This document shows positions 52,137 to 61,040 of a stretch of DNA of 64,000 bases, one piece after another. Source of the DNA: Bacillus sp. FJAT-44742 (GTDB lineage: Bacteria > Bacillota > Bacilli > Bacillales > Marinococcaceae); contig NZ_KZ454936.1 of assembly GCF_002797315.1 (NCBI RefSeq), forward strand, positions 805,133-869,132, given 5' to 3'. Made by a program: the position numbers and the translations under genes. Positions within the stretch are counted from its first letter, which is position 1. The number at the start of each line of letters is the position of its first letter. The notes under the pieces are model-generated. The model saw only the letters and a list, made by a program, of their open reading frames with translations, did not search any database and had not been told where the DNA came from.

Positions 52137-53099
52137 ATGGAACAAAAGAAAACACCGGTCTATGTGCTTACAGGCTTTCTCGGAAGCGGGAAGACAACGC
52201 TTTTGAAAGAAATGCTTGCTGCAGAGAAATCAGCAGGAAAGACACCTGCAGTAGTTCTAAATGAGCTTGGGGAAGCAAATGTTGAAAAAAGCTACTTCAA
52301 CGAAGAGACTCTAATAGAAAAGTTAAACGGTTGTATATGCTGTACTATACAAACAGATCTTACAGATGACCTCCTTGATTTTTTCACCTATTCAAAGAAG
52401 AAACCAGATGTCATGTTTATAGAAGGGACAGGGGTCGCTGATCCACTGCAGGTGATAGATGGACTAACTGATCCCAGACTGCAGGCTTTTATTGATATTA
52501 AATCAGTAATTGGCGTGGTTGATGCAGCAAGATACATAGAATACCAAAGCATATTTTCGAGCTCTAAAGAAGTAAGAGAAGTGTTACGGTCTCACCTCTT
52601 ACACAGCTCGCTTCTTATACTCAATAAAGTAGATGAATGTGATGCCAGGACACTTGAAAAGGTGAAGAAAAAAATTGACAAGGCAAAGCCTTCTTCTGTT
52701 CCTGTTATAGAAGCCAGCTATGGGGATGTTTTACATGAAGAACTAATGATGTCACGGTTTGAACATACCCTTGAAGACAGTCAGGAACAAAGACAGGAAA
52801 TTGAGCATTCTCATTTTCAAGCTCTGCACATTGAGCCGGAAACACAGCTGCTGAAAGGAAATCTTAAAAACTGGCTTGAGTCTCTCCCTGAACAGGTAGT
52901 TCGTGTCAAAGGGATTGTTCACATGAAAGGAGAGGGAAAAGGGGTTATTCTTCAATATTCACCTGGTTCTCTCAGTTTAGAACCACTTTCTCACAGAGGT
53001 GAGGAGGGAGTGCAGCGCTTGATTGTCATTGGCTACAATATTAATCCTGCCGATATAAAGGAATCATTCAGTAAAATGGTGCAAAAAGCAAAAGGGTGA
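52137..53099 (+). CDS. CobW/G3E-family GTPase (metallochaperone-like)
   Basis: The 320-residue protein has the G3E P-loop GFLGSGKTTLL (about 13-23), the metal-binding GCICCTIQTDL (CxCC, about 66-74), FIEGTGVADP and NKVDECD. A C-terminal CobW_C domain (about 230-320) follows a His-containing linker (EHSHFQALHIEPE). Related proteins deliver zinc or cobalt to targets. It is divergent from the permease operon, with a 137-base shared region that has no exact Zur box by eye. ATG 52137 follows GGGGGCC. Confidence 0.9.
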   Translation: MEQKKTPVYVLTGFLGSGKTTLLKEMLAAEKSAGKTPAVVLNELGEANVEKSYFNEETLIEKLNGCICCTIQTDLTDDLLDFFTYSKKKPDVMFIEGTGVADPLQVIDGLTDPRLQAFIDIKSVIGVVDAARYIEYQSIFSSSKEVREVLRSHLLHSSLLILNKVDECDARTLEKVKKKIDKAKPSSVPVIEASYGDVLHEELMMSRFEHTLEDSQEQRQEIEHSHFQALHIEPETQLLKGNLKNWLESLPEQVVRVKGIVHMKGEGKGVILQYSPGSLSLEPLSHRGEEGVQRLIVIGYNINPADIKESFSKMVQKAKG

Positions 53100-53120
53100 T
53101 CTCTTTTGCTTTTTGCATAG
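53081..53120 (+). terminator. Terminator overlapping the CobW stop
   Basis: A perfect 14-bp stem (GCAAAAAGCAAAAG / CTTTTGCTTTTTGC) includes the last codons and stop of the GTPase gene. Confidence 0.8.
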
Positions 53121-53187
53121 GAAAATATTTCTTTTACGTTTTCAGGCAATAATTTTGATTATTTTGTATAATTAATGTTAGAATAAA

Positions 53188-53268
53188 ACCTACTTGCAAA
53201 AGCAGGTCTATTTTTTACACGTAAAGGGCCGTGAAATGTCCTTGCGGGACGGAATTAGTCCCTGTTTT
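53188..53268 (+). promoter_or_regulatory. Possible structured leader of ppc
   Basis: Two terminator-like elements precede ppc. One is ACCT-CTT / AAG-AGGT (53188-53207) followed by a T tract. The other has GGGAC (53246-53250) able to pair either with GTCC (53238-53241) or with GTCCC (53258-53262), the second followed by TGTTTTAT. A -10 TAGAAT (53179-53184) lies upstream. This could be an attenuator; it is unproven. Confidence 0.35.
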
Positions 53269-53308
53269 ATGATCATCGTATGCACGACTTTTTACAGGAG
53301 GGTAATAA

Positions 53309-56062
53309 ATGATCAACGTAGAAGACAGCAGCTCACTATTAAGAAATGACGTAAAAAACCTTGGAAACATTCTGGGAGAAATTTTAGTTCACCATGGCGG
53401 TGTTTCCTTATTAAACAAAGTTGAAGAAATCAGAAAAAAAAGTATTGCCTTAAGGCAAACTCACAATGAAGAAGAATACAAAAAGCTGAAAGAAGAAATC
53501 AGCAGCTTGGAACCGCCTATGCGCCAGCACGTCATTCGTGCTTTTTCCACATATTTTCACCTGGTTAATATTGCAGAACAAAATCATCGCATTCGAAGAA
53601 GACGCCAATATCAGCTTGAAGATAACGATGTAAGTCAGCCTTTTTCTCTGGAAGGAGCAGTGAAATCTTTAAAGGAAAATAAGATAACAGAGAATGTAAT
53701 ACAGGATGTACTCAATGATTTATCCTTAGAGCTCGTGATTACTGCTCATCCTACAGAAGCAACCAAAAGGACCGTACTGGAGATCCAAAAGAGAATTTCT
53801 ACTATTTTGCAACAGTTTGATAATCCTCTCCTTACAAAACGGGAGAAGGAGAACTTACACGAGAGTCTATTTAATGAAGTCACAGCTTTGTGGCAGACAG
53901 ATGAGCTGCGTCACCGCAAGCCGACTGTAGTAGATGAAGTAAGAAATGGTCTGTATTACTTTGACCAAACGTTGTTTGATGTTCTGCCAGACATCCACCA
54001 GGAGCTTGAGGAGCAGCTGGATTCTGAGTTCCCTGACCATGATTGGAAAGTTCCTAACTTCCTCACATTTGGCTCCTGGATTGGAGGGGACCGTGACGGC
54101 AATCCAAATGTAACCCCTGAAGTAACATGGGAAACATTACAGAAACAAAGAGCACTGGCAATTAAGAAATACAGAAAAGTAGCAGAAGAACTCATGAGAA
54201 GATTCAGTCATTCCATGGTCAGGATAGAAGTGAGCAAGGAGCTTCTTCGTTCAGTTGAAGAAGGCGAAGTGAAATACTTAGATGAAGGTGAAGCTTGGCC
54301 GGTGGATTCAGAGATCTACAGAAGAAAATTTGCAATCATTTTAAAACGGTTAAAACATACCGGAAAAACGAACCTTGGCTACGTAGATGCTGAGGAGCTG
54401 TTAAACGATCTTCTGATGATCCAAGAAAGCGTAGAAAAGCATCAGCCTTCACATCACAAATTAAAAATGATTCGTAAATTAATTCGCCAGGTTCAGCTCT
54501 TTGGTTTTCACCTTGCAACCTTAGATATTAGAAATCACAGCGGCGAGCATGAAGCAGCAATTACGGAAATTCTGCGAGCAGTCAATATTACTTCTGATTA
54601 CAATACCCTTCCAGAAAATGAGAAGGTAGAAATGCTTGAAAGTGTCCTTAAAGATCCGCGCCCGCTTCTATTGGCAGATGAATACTATTCAAAAGAAACA
54701 CAAGAAATGCTTAAAGTGTTCCATACGATTAAACAGGCACATGAAGAGTTCGGACAAAGGTCCATTGAGGTTTACCTAGTCAGCATGACCCAGTCCTCAA
54801 GTGACTTGCTGGAAGTTCTTGTGCTTGCAAAGGAAGCTGGAATTTACCGCCTTCACGCTAATGGTGAGGTAGACAGTCATTTAAATGTGGCGCCTCTTCT
54901 TGAAACCATTGATGATTTAATTGCTGGGCCAGACATCATGAAAACCTTGTTTAGCATGGATGTGTACCGTAATCATTTGAATGAACGAGGAAACAATCAG
55001 GAGGTCATGCTGGGGTATTCTGATGGTAGTAAAGATGGTGGTACCCTTACTGCGAACTGGAAATTGTTTAAGGCCCAGCAGGAAATTCACGATATGGCTA
55101 AGGAATTTAATATCGGTTTAAAGTTTTTCCATGGCCGCGGCGGATCCTTAGGCCGTGGAGGCGGGCCGTTAAACCGCAGTATCCTTTCTCAGCCTGCAGA
55201 AACGTTAGGAGACGGTGTGAAGATTACGGAACAAGGGGAGGTTCTTTCCTCTCGTTACCTTCTTGAAGATATTGCCTTTAGAAGCCTTGAGCAGGGAGCA
55301 TCTGCACTGCTGGAATCATCAGCTAAGATTTCTAACAAGTCAGAACAAGCACATATTCGTGAATCCAAGTGGGAAGAAGCAATGGAGGAAATCTCCTCCC
55401 ACTCATTAAAGAAATATCAATCGTTAGTGTTTGGTGACAAAGACTTCCTTGGCTATTTTAATGAAGCCACACCAATAAAAGACCTGGGTGCTCTTAATAT
55501 TGGCTCTCGTCCAATGAGTAGAAAAGGGAGCAGCCGGTTTGAAGATCTCCGGGCAATACCATGGGTATTTGCATGGACCCAGTCCAGGCAGCTCATCCCT
55601 GCCTGGTATGCTGCTGGAACAGGCCTTCAAGCTTTTGCTTCAAAAGATGAAGAGAACGTGAAAATTCTCCAGTCCATGTATCAGCATTGGCCATTCTTCA
55701 AGTCTACTGTTAATAATCTGCAGATGGCTCTTATGAAAGCAGATTTGAGCACAGCAAAAGAATACATGAAGCTTGTGAAGGATGAAGAGATAGCAAATAG
55801 AATTTTTGGGGATATAAAAGAGGAGTACGAAAAAACAAAGGAGATGCTCTTGCAAATTACGGGGAATGATCATCTTCTCGATCATACTCCTAACATCCAA
55901 GAGTCAGTTTATCGAAGAAATCCTTATGTTGACCCTCTAAATTACCTGCAAGTGGAATTAATTAAGATCATGCGTTCACAGGAAGATCAGCCTGAGGAAC
56001 TGCTGACAGAGGTGCTTTTAACAATAAGTGGAGTTGCCGCAGGCCTTCGAAATACTGGATGA
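53309..56062 (+). CDS. ppc: Phosphoenolpyruvate carboxylase
   Basis: The enzyme forms oxaloacetate from PEP and bicarbonate, feeding the TCA cycle. The 917 residues match the bacterial type. Signatures are VITAHPTEATKRT (His about 150), FGSWIGGDRDGNP, VMLGYSDGSKDGG (a Gly where Ser is usual), FFHGRGGSLGRGGGP and the C-terminal RNTG. ATG 53309 follows CAGGAGGG. B. subtilis lacks ppc and uses pyruvate carboxylase, so this is a metabolic difference. Confidence 0.97.
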   Translation: MINVEDSSSLLRNDVKNLGNILGEILVHHGGVSLLNKVEEIRKKSIALRQTHNEEEYKKLKEEISSLEPPMRQHVIRAFSTYFHLVNIAEQNHRIRRRRQYQLEDNDVSQPFSLEGAVKSLKENKITENVIQDVLNDLSLELVITAHPTEATKRTVLEIQKRISTILQQFDNPLLTKREKENLHESLFNEVTALWQTDELRHRKPTVVDEVRNGLYYFDQTLFDVLPDIHQELEEQLDSEFPDHDWKVPNFLTFGSWIGGDRDGNPNVTPEVTWETLQKQRALAIKKYRKVAEELMRRFSHSMVRIEVSKELLRSVEEGEVKYLDEGEAWPVDSEIYRRKFAIILKRLKHTGKTNLGYVDAEELLNDLLMIQESVEKHQPSHHKLKMIRKLIRQVQLFGFHLATLDIRNHSGEHEAAITEILRAVNITSDYNTLPENEKVEMLESVLKDPRPLLLADEYYSKETQEMLKVFHTIKQAHEEFGQRSIEVYLVSMTQSSSDLLEVLVLAKEAGIYRLHANGEVDSHLNVAPLLETIDDLIAGPDIMKTLFSMDVYRNHLNERGNNQEVMLGYSDGSKDGGTLTANWKLFKAQQEIHDMAKEFNIGLKFFHGRGGSLGRGGGPLNRSILSQPAETLGDGVKITEQGEVLSSRYLLEDIAFRSLEQGASALLESSAKISNKSEQAHIRESKWEEAMEEISSHSLKKYQSLVFGDKDFLGYFNEATPIKDLGALNIGSRPMSRKGSSRFEDLRAIPWVFAWTQSRQLIPAWYAAGTGLQAFASKDEENVKILQSMYQHWPFFKSTVNNLQMALMKADLSTAKEYMKLVKDEEIANRIFGDIKEEYEKTKEMLLQITGNDHLLDHTPNIQESVYRRNPYVDPLNYLQVELIKIMRSQEDQPEELLTEVLLTISGVAAGLRNTG

Positions 56063-56068
56063 TGTAAG

Positions 56069-56112
56069 AGGGGCTGTCTCAAAAGGAAAGCTTTTGAGAC
56101 AGCTCCTTTTTA
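56069..56112 (+). terminator. Terminator after ppc, at the end of the IS remnant
   Basis: GGGGCTGTCTCAAAAG pairs with CTTTTGAGACAGCTCC around GAAAG and is followed by TTTTTA. The same sequence resembles the end of IS1182-type elements. Confidence 0.85.
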
Positions 56113-56815
56113 ATCTCACTGGAATACTGGAGACAAGAAAGAGGCTGGTACAAAGCGGTCTCTGGAAAGTAAAAACGGTGCCAATTATAGCTTTTAGATA
56201 GTTGGCACGTTTTGTTGATCTAAAATAGGTTGATGAGCTTGTCGAAAGGTGTACTTTCTCAAGTTCACCGCCATCATAGTGAATTTTCGTTTTTAACCTG
56301 CTCTTTGCCTCTCACAGACATTCGGGTGAAATGGAAATTAGCCTTCAGAAATCCGAAGACAGGTTCTACATCAATCTTACGCTTCACCTGTTTTCTCTTC
56401 CAAAAAACACGTCCCAAGTAAAGGTTTTTGTTCTCCTAGGATCGCAAGATTCTGCTTGTACTTGTGTTTGCTCCTAACAAATCCTCGAACGTTTTGAGGT
56501 ACTGTTTAGGTGTTCCTTTCTGCTCGGAGTAGCTTGCGCACCTTCGCACCATCGGCTGCTTTCACTCAGCTCCTTAGCGACCTCTTTGAGTTTTTCGGAA
56601 GATAACTCCTCAAGGCTATCCCGTTCTATCGCAGGAACGACATCCTATGGTTTCCACGAGATCATTGACGGCAAAAGCCATATCATTTTCCTGAAGCTTA
56701 TAGGGCAGGCCCATCGGCAAAACGGTTTGATTCATGTTATAGTCTTTACACATAAGGATACCTCCGATTCTGTTAGGTTGTGGTGATGTAACTTTATCAG
56801 AAGGTATCCTTTTTG
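56072..56815 (-). mobile_element. Decayed IS1182-family insertion sequence
   Basis: The stretch spans from a GCTGTCTCAAAAG end to a hairpin (AGGATACC / GGTATCCT, about 56755-56763 and 56801-56809) around the transposase start. Only the two ends of the transposase gene are present, so about two thirds is deleted. Another inverted repeat, GTGCCAA / TTGGCAC, lies at about 56178-56208. Exact limits are uncertain. Confidence 0.7.
56225..56753 (-). pseudogene. IS1182 transposase remnant
   Basis: The start MCKDYNMNQTVLPMGLPYKL and LQENDMAFAVNDLVE is the typical N-terminus of IS1182 transposases, with GGAGG before ATG 56753. The frame is then lost. A middle part resembles the ELSSEKLKEVAKELSES segment, and the C-terminus keeps KIDVEPVFGFLKANFHFTR and RMSVRGKEQVKNE before a frameshift, after which MMAVNLRKYTFRQAHQ continues in another frame. 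Full-length members are about 450-550 residues. The gene is inactive. Confidence 0.8.
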
Positions 56816-56843
56816 TGTATATATTCGTTGATGGTGCAAAAAT

Positions 56844-57091
56844 CACGAGACGCCTGCCGGAAAAGCAAGAGCTAAAGATCCGCCGGGGCGATCTAACCCG
56901 GCTAGCTGAAGCCTTGCCCGCTGCATAGAAGACACCGTGAAAGCGAATGAAATGAAGCTGAACGGATGTCGCACTTGTACCTTTAGGTGCAAGCGAGTGT
57001 ATTTTTGAACAAGCAACTACTAGAATACTGAAAACAAAAAAGCTCTCACCGCCGATGGTGAGGGCTCTTCTCTTTCGCTGGGTTTTGTCCC
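56844..57091 (+). repeat. Dispersed structured repeat, copy B (longest)
   Basis: The head (56844-56902) holds GAGACGCCTGCCGGA and a GCCGGG / CCCGGC hairpin. The core 56903-57091 matches copy A. Hairpin one is 56974-56981 / 56986-56993 with loop TTTA. Hairpin two is AGCTCTCACC / GGTGAGGGCT (57041-57066), which on the minus strand runs into a T tract and should terminate uppP. The loop and stem of hairpin two differ from copy A in a paired way. It lies between ppc (with IS remnant) and convergent uppP. Confidence 0.85.
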
Positions 57092-57107
57092 GGCTTCTTG
57101 GCTTTAT

Positions 57108-57941
57108 CTATTCTACATCAATAACAACTGTTGGATCCAGCTGGGTTACAACAAATACAGCTAGAACAAAACAATAAATGGCAAAATAGATCAGTTTGCT
57201 TTTTTTAAGGAATCCGATGAGCCAGACAATTCCTATCCATGAAAATATAAAGGAAGCAATGAAAGCAATGATTAAATTACCTGTACCTATTGACGCAAAC
57301 GCTCCTCCGCCAATGTCGTCGAAGGCTAACACGGAAGAACCTAAAATGACGGGTATTGAAAGTAAAAAAGAGTAACGGACAGCTGTATCTCTATTTAAAC
57401 CGCAGTACAGAGCTGTAATTAAAGTAGCACCTGATCTTGAAATTCCCGGAAGGACTGCTAAAGTCTGACCGAGGCCCACAAAAATTGAATCCAAAAATGT
57501 CATATCTTTTTCAGTTCGTGAACCGTATTTGTGGAATCTTTCTATTAAAATAAGAAATAGCCCCGTAGTCGCTAAAGCCCCTGCAATAAATGGCGGGGTT
57601 TTCATAATGTCTGAGACAAGGTCATTTAAAAGCAAGCCAAGAAAACCGGTAAGAAAGGTAGCAACAAGAATATAAATTGCAAAGAAAAAAGAGGTTCTGT
57701 GGTGAGAAGCCCTTGTAGTTAAGAAAGCAAAGAATCCTGTGACGACCTCGACCACATCTTTTCGAAAATATAAAAGAACAGCAAGAATTGAACCTATATG
57801 TAAGAAGATTTCAAACGAAAGGCCGGGAAAGGTATAGCCAAAAACCATCTGTGTAATGACGATATGGGCTGTACTGGAAATAGGCAGAAATTCTGATAAT
57901 CCTTGAACAATACCAAATATTAAAGCTTCATACCAACTCAT
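57108..57941 (-). CDS. uppP: Undecaprenyl-diphosphatase UppP/BacA
   Basis: The enzyme recycles undecaprenyl diphosphate to the monophosphate carrier for wall synthesis, and confers bacitracin tolerance. The 277-residue membrane protein has about eight helices. Motifs are GIVQGLSEFLPISSTAH (about 10-26, with the catalytic Glu and Ser) and LPGISRSGATL (about 162-172). GAGGAG lies before ATG 57941 on the minus strand. Its terminator is the hairpin in repeat copy B. Confidence 0.95.
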   Translation of the reverse strand: MSWYEALIFGIVQGLSEFLPISSTAHIVITQMVFGYTFPGLSFEIFLHIGSILAVLLYFRKDVVEVVTGFFAFLTTRASHHRTSFFFAIYILVATFLTGFLGLLLNDLVSDIMKTPPFIAGALATTGLFLILIERFHKYGSRTEKDMTFLDSIFVGLGQTLAVLPGISRSGATLITALYCGLNRDTAVRYSFLLSIPVILGSSVLAFDDIGGGAFASIGTGNLIIAFIASFIFSWIGIVWLIGFLKKSKLIYFAIYCFVLAVFVVTQLDPTVVIDVE

Positions 57942-58159
57942 TTATCTCTTCACTCCTCTTGTTATCTCTGTTATTTTAGCAGATATAGGTACCAACGGAT
58001 AGATTAAATTTATGAAGTTTTTTCCTGAGACCACCATACTTGTCCAACAGTTTAAAGGTGGACTTTCCTCTACTATATTAGTAGGGTATCAGAGGTATGA
58101 AAGAAACGATGCTTACTTTTAAAAATATAAAAAATTAGACCTTATAAGGTGGGGTAATG

Positions 58160-58681
58160 ATGAAAAAAAAGCTGACGATGTTTATACTCATTGTTGCTGG
58201 AGTTGCTGGAATGTTTGTGGTGTATACAAATTTGACCATAGAGAGAGTAGGAGTGGAAGTTGGGAATGCAGCAGTAGATTTTACCTTGCCGACATGGACG
58301 GAGGAGGAGAGGTCTCTTTCTTCCTATAGCGGAGATATTGTTATTATGAACATGTGGGCTTCGTGGTGTGAGCCATGCACCAGGGAAATACCGGATCTGC
58401 TTCAGCTACATGAAGATTACCATGCTGAAGGAGTGAGTGTCCTTACAATTAATATGAATTCTTATGAACGTACGAGGGAGGACGCCCAGCGATTTGTGGA
58501 GGAATATAATATGACGGAAGCCCCGGCTGTCATTGATGTCGAGGGAGACGTAGCAGATATGTACAATATTCAATACCTCCCAACCACCTATATAATTGAT
58601 GAAGATGGAATCATAGTGGACAAGATTCCTGGTGAGGTTAGTTATGAATTGCTTGAACAGAAAGTTCTGGAGCTATTATAA
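58160..58681 (+). CDS. ResA/TlpA-like membrane-anchored thioredoxin
   Basis: The 173-residue protein has an N-terminal membrane anchor (about 4-22) and an extracytoplasmic thioredoxin domain with active site WASWCEPCTREIP (CEPC, about residues 73-76). Other features are VGNAAVDFTLPTW and LPTTYIIDEDG with the cis-Pro. The CEPC pair is typical of ResA, which reduces apocytochrome c thiols. ATG 58160 is 7 bases after AAGGTGG; ATG 58157 is closer. No cytochrome biogenesis genes adjoin it. The 240 bases after it show no gene. Confidence 0.85.
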   Translation: MKKKLTMFILIVAGVAGMFVVYTNLTIERVGVEVGNAAVDFTLPTWTEEERSLSSYSGDIVIMNMWASWCEPCTREIPDLLQLHEDYHAEGVSVLTINMNSYERTREDAQRFVEEYNMTEAPAVIDVEGDVADMYNIQYLPTTYIIDEDGIIVDKIPGEVSYELLEQKVLELL

Positions 58682-58932
58682 ACGGCTTAGTAAAGGTCAA
58701 TTTCTCCTCGTTTTCCGGTCGCTTTTTTGGAGCAAATGTCTTTTTTAGGAAATGACCCCAATAAAGTTTGGTGATACCCCTTGAAAGGTAGAGTTTATTG
58801 CTCCCAGTCAATTGGCTGGTGTGAAAAAGGTACTGAACCGGACTCATGCCAGTCAATTTTTGTCTCGTTTCCTGGATATATTACTTTTCATATACATAAA
58901 GTACGAGTGTAAGACAGAAAGGAGCGAGCAGG

Positions 58933-60003
58933 ATGTATGAAGAAAGATTCGCAACAGTTCTTTCCATCCTTGAGGAAAACAATGGATGTCAACGTATTGC
59001 AACGGATCATGGCAGCGGGAAAGCTTTGGTTTTTTTATCCTTTCTTCCAAAAGTACATGTGGGAGACAAAGTAAAAATAAACACCACTGCTTCTTCCTTA
59101 AAACTGGGAACTGGGGGCTGGGATATTGTGACTTCTCTCGTATCAGACTCAGCTGTTTCACTCACGGGAAAAGGACATATTATGAAAGCCAGATATCTTC
59201 CTTCCCAGCATAGTGTACTTTCAGTGGACGATCCTGAGCATCCGGATCATTGGATCTTTCAACAGCCATTTACTTTAAAAGGAAAAAAGATCCTACTAGC
59301 AGAGCTGCACAGCATGATTCCTGTGTTAGTTGGAGCCTTAATAGCTCTAAGGCCTAAAAGTAAAATTGGGGTTGTGTTATCTGATGAAGCTTCGCTGCCT
59401 TTAAGTATGAGCAGCCATCTAAGTGTAATGAAAGACTGGGAAGGGGTAAAAACCATAACCGTGGGGCAGGCTTTTGGAGGAAAGGAAGAAGCCACCACTA
59501 TACCTAATGCTTTGCAATGGCTGTCGGTTAAATATAACGCAGATTATATGATCATTTCCATGGGACCTGGAACTACTGGCACCAACACACCATGGGGTTT
59601 CAGCGGGCTGTCATTGGCTAATTGGGCCAACCTGGTTGGGGCATTGGAAGGCATCCCTGTATGGACAGCACGGATTTCCTTTCAGGACAAAAGGAAACGG
59701 CATAGTGGAATCAGTCATCACACCCTTACACCTTTACAGGATTTCACCTTGGCTTACTCTCTCCTGGCACTGCCTTACCTTTCTAAAGAGAAACACGAAG
59801 TGATCTATCAGCAAAGCACTCTTCTCATGAAAAAAAATAAGCACATCAAAGTGTTATGGCAGGCGGTTGACGAGCTTGAGCTTAAGTGGAAAGAGTGGAA
59901 AAAAGATTATCCTCTTACTCTTACAACAATGGGGAGACCAATAGAAGATGATCCGCCGTTTTATTTATCCTGCCTGTCAGCGGCTTTCGCTGTGGCAGGG
60001 TAG
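58933..60003 (+). CDS. DUF3866 family protein
   Basis: The 356-residue soluble protein contains the family segment VKINTTASSLKLGTGGWDIV (about 53-72) and, later, MIISMGPGTTGTNTPWGFSG and MGRPIEDDPPFYLSCLSAAFAVAG. The function of DUF3866 is unknown. ATG 58933 follows AAAGGAGCGAGCAGG. It is convergent with mciZ, only 3 bases apart. Its place before nudF is similar in related genomes from memory; this was not checked. Confidence 0.8.
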   Translation: MYEERFATVLSILEENNGCQRIATDHGSGKALVFLSFLPKVHVGDKVKINTTASSLKLGTGGWDIVTSLVSDSAVSLTGKGHIMKARYLPSQHSVLSVDDPEHPDHWIFQQPFTLKGKKILLAELHSMIPVLVGALIALRPKSKIGVVLSDEASLPLSMSSHLSVMKDWEGVKTITVGQAFGGKEEATTIPNALQWLSVKYNADYMIISMGPGTTGTNTPWGFSGLSLANWANLVGALEGIPVWTARISFQDKRKRHSGISHHTLTPLQDFTLAYSLLALPYLSKEKHEVIYQQSTLLMKKNKHIKVLWQAVDELELKWKEWKKDYPLTLTTMGRPIEDDPPFYLSCLSAAFAVAG

Positions 60004-60006
60004 GGA

Positions 60007-60129
60007 TTAGTTTTTACTCCCCCATTCAGCCATTGTTTTATGAGTGCGTGAGGCAGCTTTTAAATATTGAGTCACTTCCCATGCTTTACCGACAATTCTA
60101 ATGTGGCGTGGAGTGATATAAACTTTCAT
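60007..60129 (-). CDS. mciZ: MciZ, mother-cell inhibitor of FtsZ (40 aa)
   Basis: The 40-residue peptide aligns with B. subtilis MciZ over its full length: it begins MKVY, has the central VGKAWEV (MciZ: VGKAWEI) and a C-terminal helix with Trp near the end (MAEWGSKN). MciZ caps FtsZ filaments in the mother cell during sporulation. AAAGGAGCTGTGGAT precedes ATG 60129. A sigma-E promoter lies upstream, and its place beside nudF matches B. subtilis. Confidence 0.88.
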   Translation of the reverse strand: MKVYITPRHIRIVGKAWEVTQYLKAASRTHKTMAEWGSKN

Positions 60130-60160
60130 ATCCACAGCTCCTTTATTCATTTTATGATAA

Positions 60161-60189
60161 ACTGTATGTAAAATTGGGGTTTTTTATAC
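60161..60189 (-). promoter_or_regulatory. Sigma-E promoter of mciZ
   Basis: On the minus strand GTATAAA (60183-60189), a 14-base spacer and CATACAGT (60161-60168) match sigma-E elements; the -10 is perfect to CATACAnT. mciZ is sigma-E controlled in B. subtilis. Confidence 0.7.
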
Positions 60190-60205
60190 ATAAGGGGGAA
60201 GAAAA

Positions 60206-60745
60206 ATGAAGGATCATCTGTATGAGGAAACTGTTAAATCTACAAATATATATAAAGGGAAGATAGTAGATCTGAATCTTTTAGATGTAAGACTTCCTAA
60301 TGGCAAGGATGGAAAACGGGAAGTAATTAACCACCCTGGAGCCGTGGCGGTTATCGCTCTAACCGAGGATAACAAGCTTGTATTAGTCCGACAGTTTCGA
60401 AAGCCTTTAGAAAAGCACTTAGTAGAAATTCCGGCTGGAAAGCTAGAAGAAGGAGAGGATCCTTCAGTGACAGTTGCCCGGGAATTAGAAGAAGAGACAG
60501 GCTATAAGGCTAAGGAATTCCAAAAAATCACTTCGTTTTATACCTCTCCTGGTTTTGCCGATGAATTGGTACATATTTATGAAGCAAAGGGGTTATTGGC
60601 AGGGACTGCCGGGACCGATGAGGATGAATTTGTAGATGTAATGGAAGTTACCCTTGAGGAAGCAGAAGACCTGATGGAAAAGCAGGAAATTCATGATGCA
60701 AAAACAGCTTATGCTCTGCAGTTTTTGAAGTTAAGGCTCTGTTAA
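60206..60745 (+). CDS. nudF: ADP-ribose pyrophosphatase NudF
   Basis: This Nudix hydrolase cleaves ADP-ribose to AMP and ribose 5-phosphate. The 179 residues include the Nudix box GKLEEGEDPSVTVARELEEETG (about 82-104) with its metal-binding Glu residues. ATG 60206 follows AAGGGGGAAG. Its -10 region overlaps the divergent mciZ promoter. Confidence 0.95.
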   Translation: MKDHLYEETVKSTNIYKGKIVDLNLLDVRLPNGKDGKREVINHPGAVAVIALTEDNKLVLVRQFRKPLEKHLVEIPAGKLEEGEDPSVTVARELEEETGYKAKEFQKITSFYTSPGFADELVHIYEAKGLLAGTAGTDEDEFVDVMEVTLEEAEDLMEKQEIHDAKTAYALQFLKLRLC

Positions 60746-60835
60746 TGCTTGTTTTTTCTGTGAACTTTCTCTTGTTTCCCTTCTCTCACCAAGCTTTTTG
60801 TGTATTTCTGACCAGGTAGTTTCCTGCCTGTATTG

Positions 60836-60862
60836 TGCCCGCTTATCCTGGTTAAGCGGGCA
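60836..60862. terminator. Palindromic hairpin after nudF
   Basis: A perfect 10-bp inverted repeat (TGCCCGCTTA / TAAGCGGGCA) with a 7-base loop lies 90 bases after nudF. It has no T tract, so it may be a weak terminator or an operator. Confidence 0.4.
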
Positions 60863-60976
60863 TGGTAATTTGTCAGTCCACTGTCTCACAAATTAGATGG
60901 CCATAAAAAATTCATAATCAAGACAGTGAAAACAGTGTAGGCATACCTAGCAATCGAAATCGCGTACTTCCTTGAG

Positions 60977-61005
60977 TCATAGTTTTTGGATAACTCTCAT
61001 AGAGT
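60977..61005 (+). promoter_or_regulatory. Sigma-E promoter of spoIIM
   Basis: TCATAGT (60977-60983), 14 bases and CATAGAGT (60998-61005) match KMATATT and CATACAnT at nearly all positions. spoIIM starts 35 bases later and is sigma-E controlled in Bacillus. Confidence 0.75.
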
Positions 61006-61040
61006 AGAGACAGAAACAGAGACGAGAGGGGGAGAATTCT

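Noticed and set aside
58638-58856. Minus-strand frame after the thioredoxin-like gene
   Set aside because: No ribosome site and no recognisable features. The region shows only loose GTCAATTT repeats and a near-palindrome at about 58803-58818.
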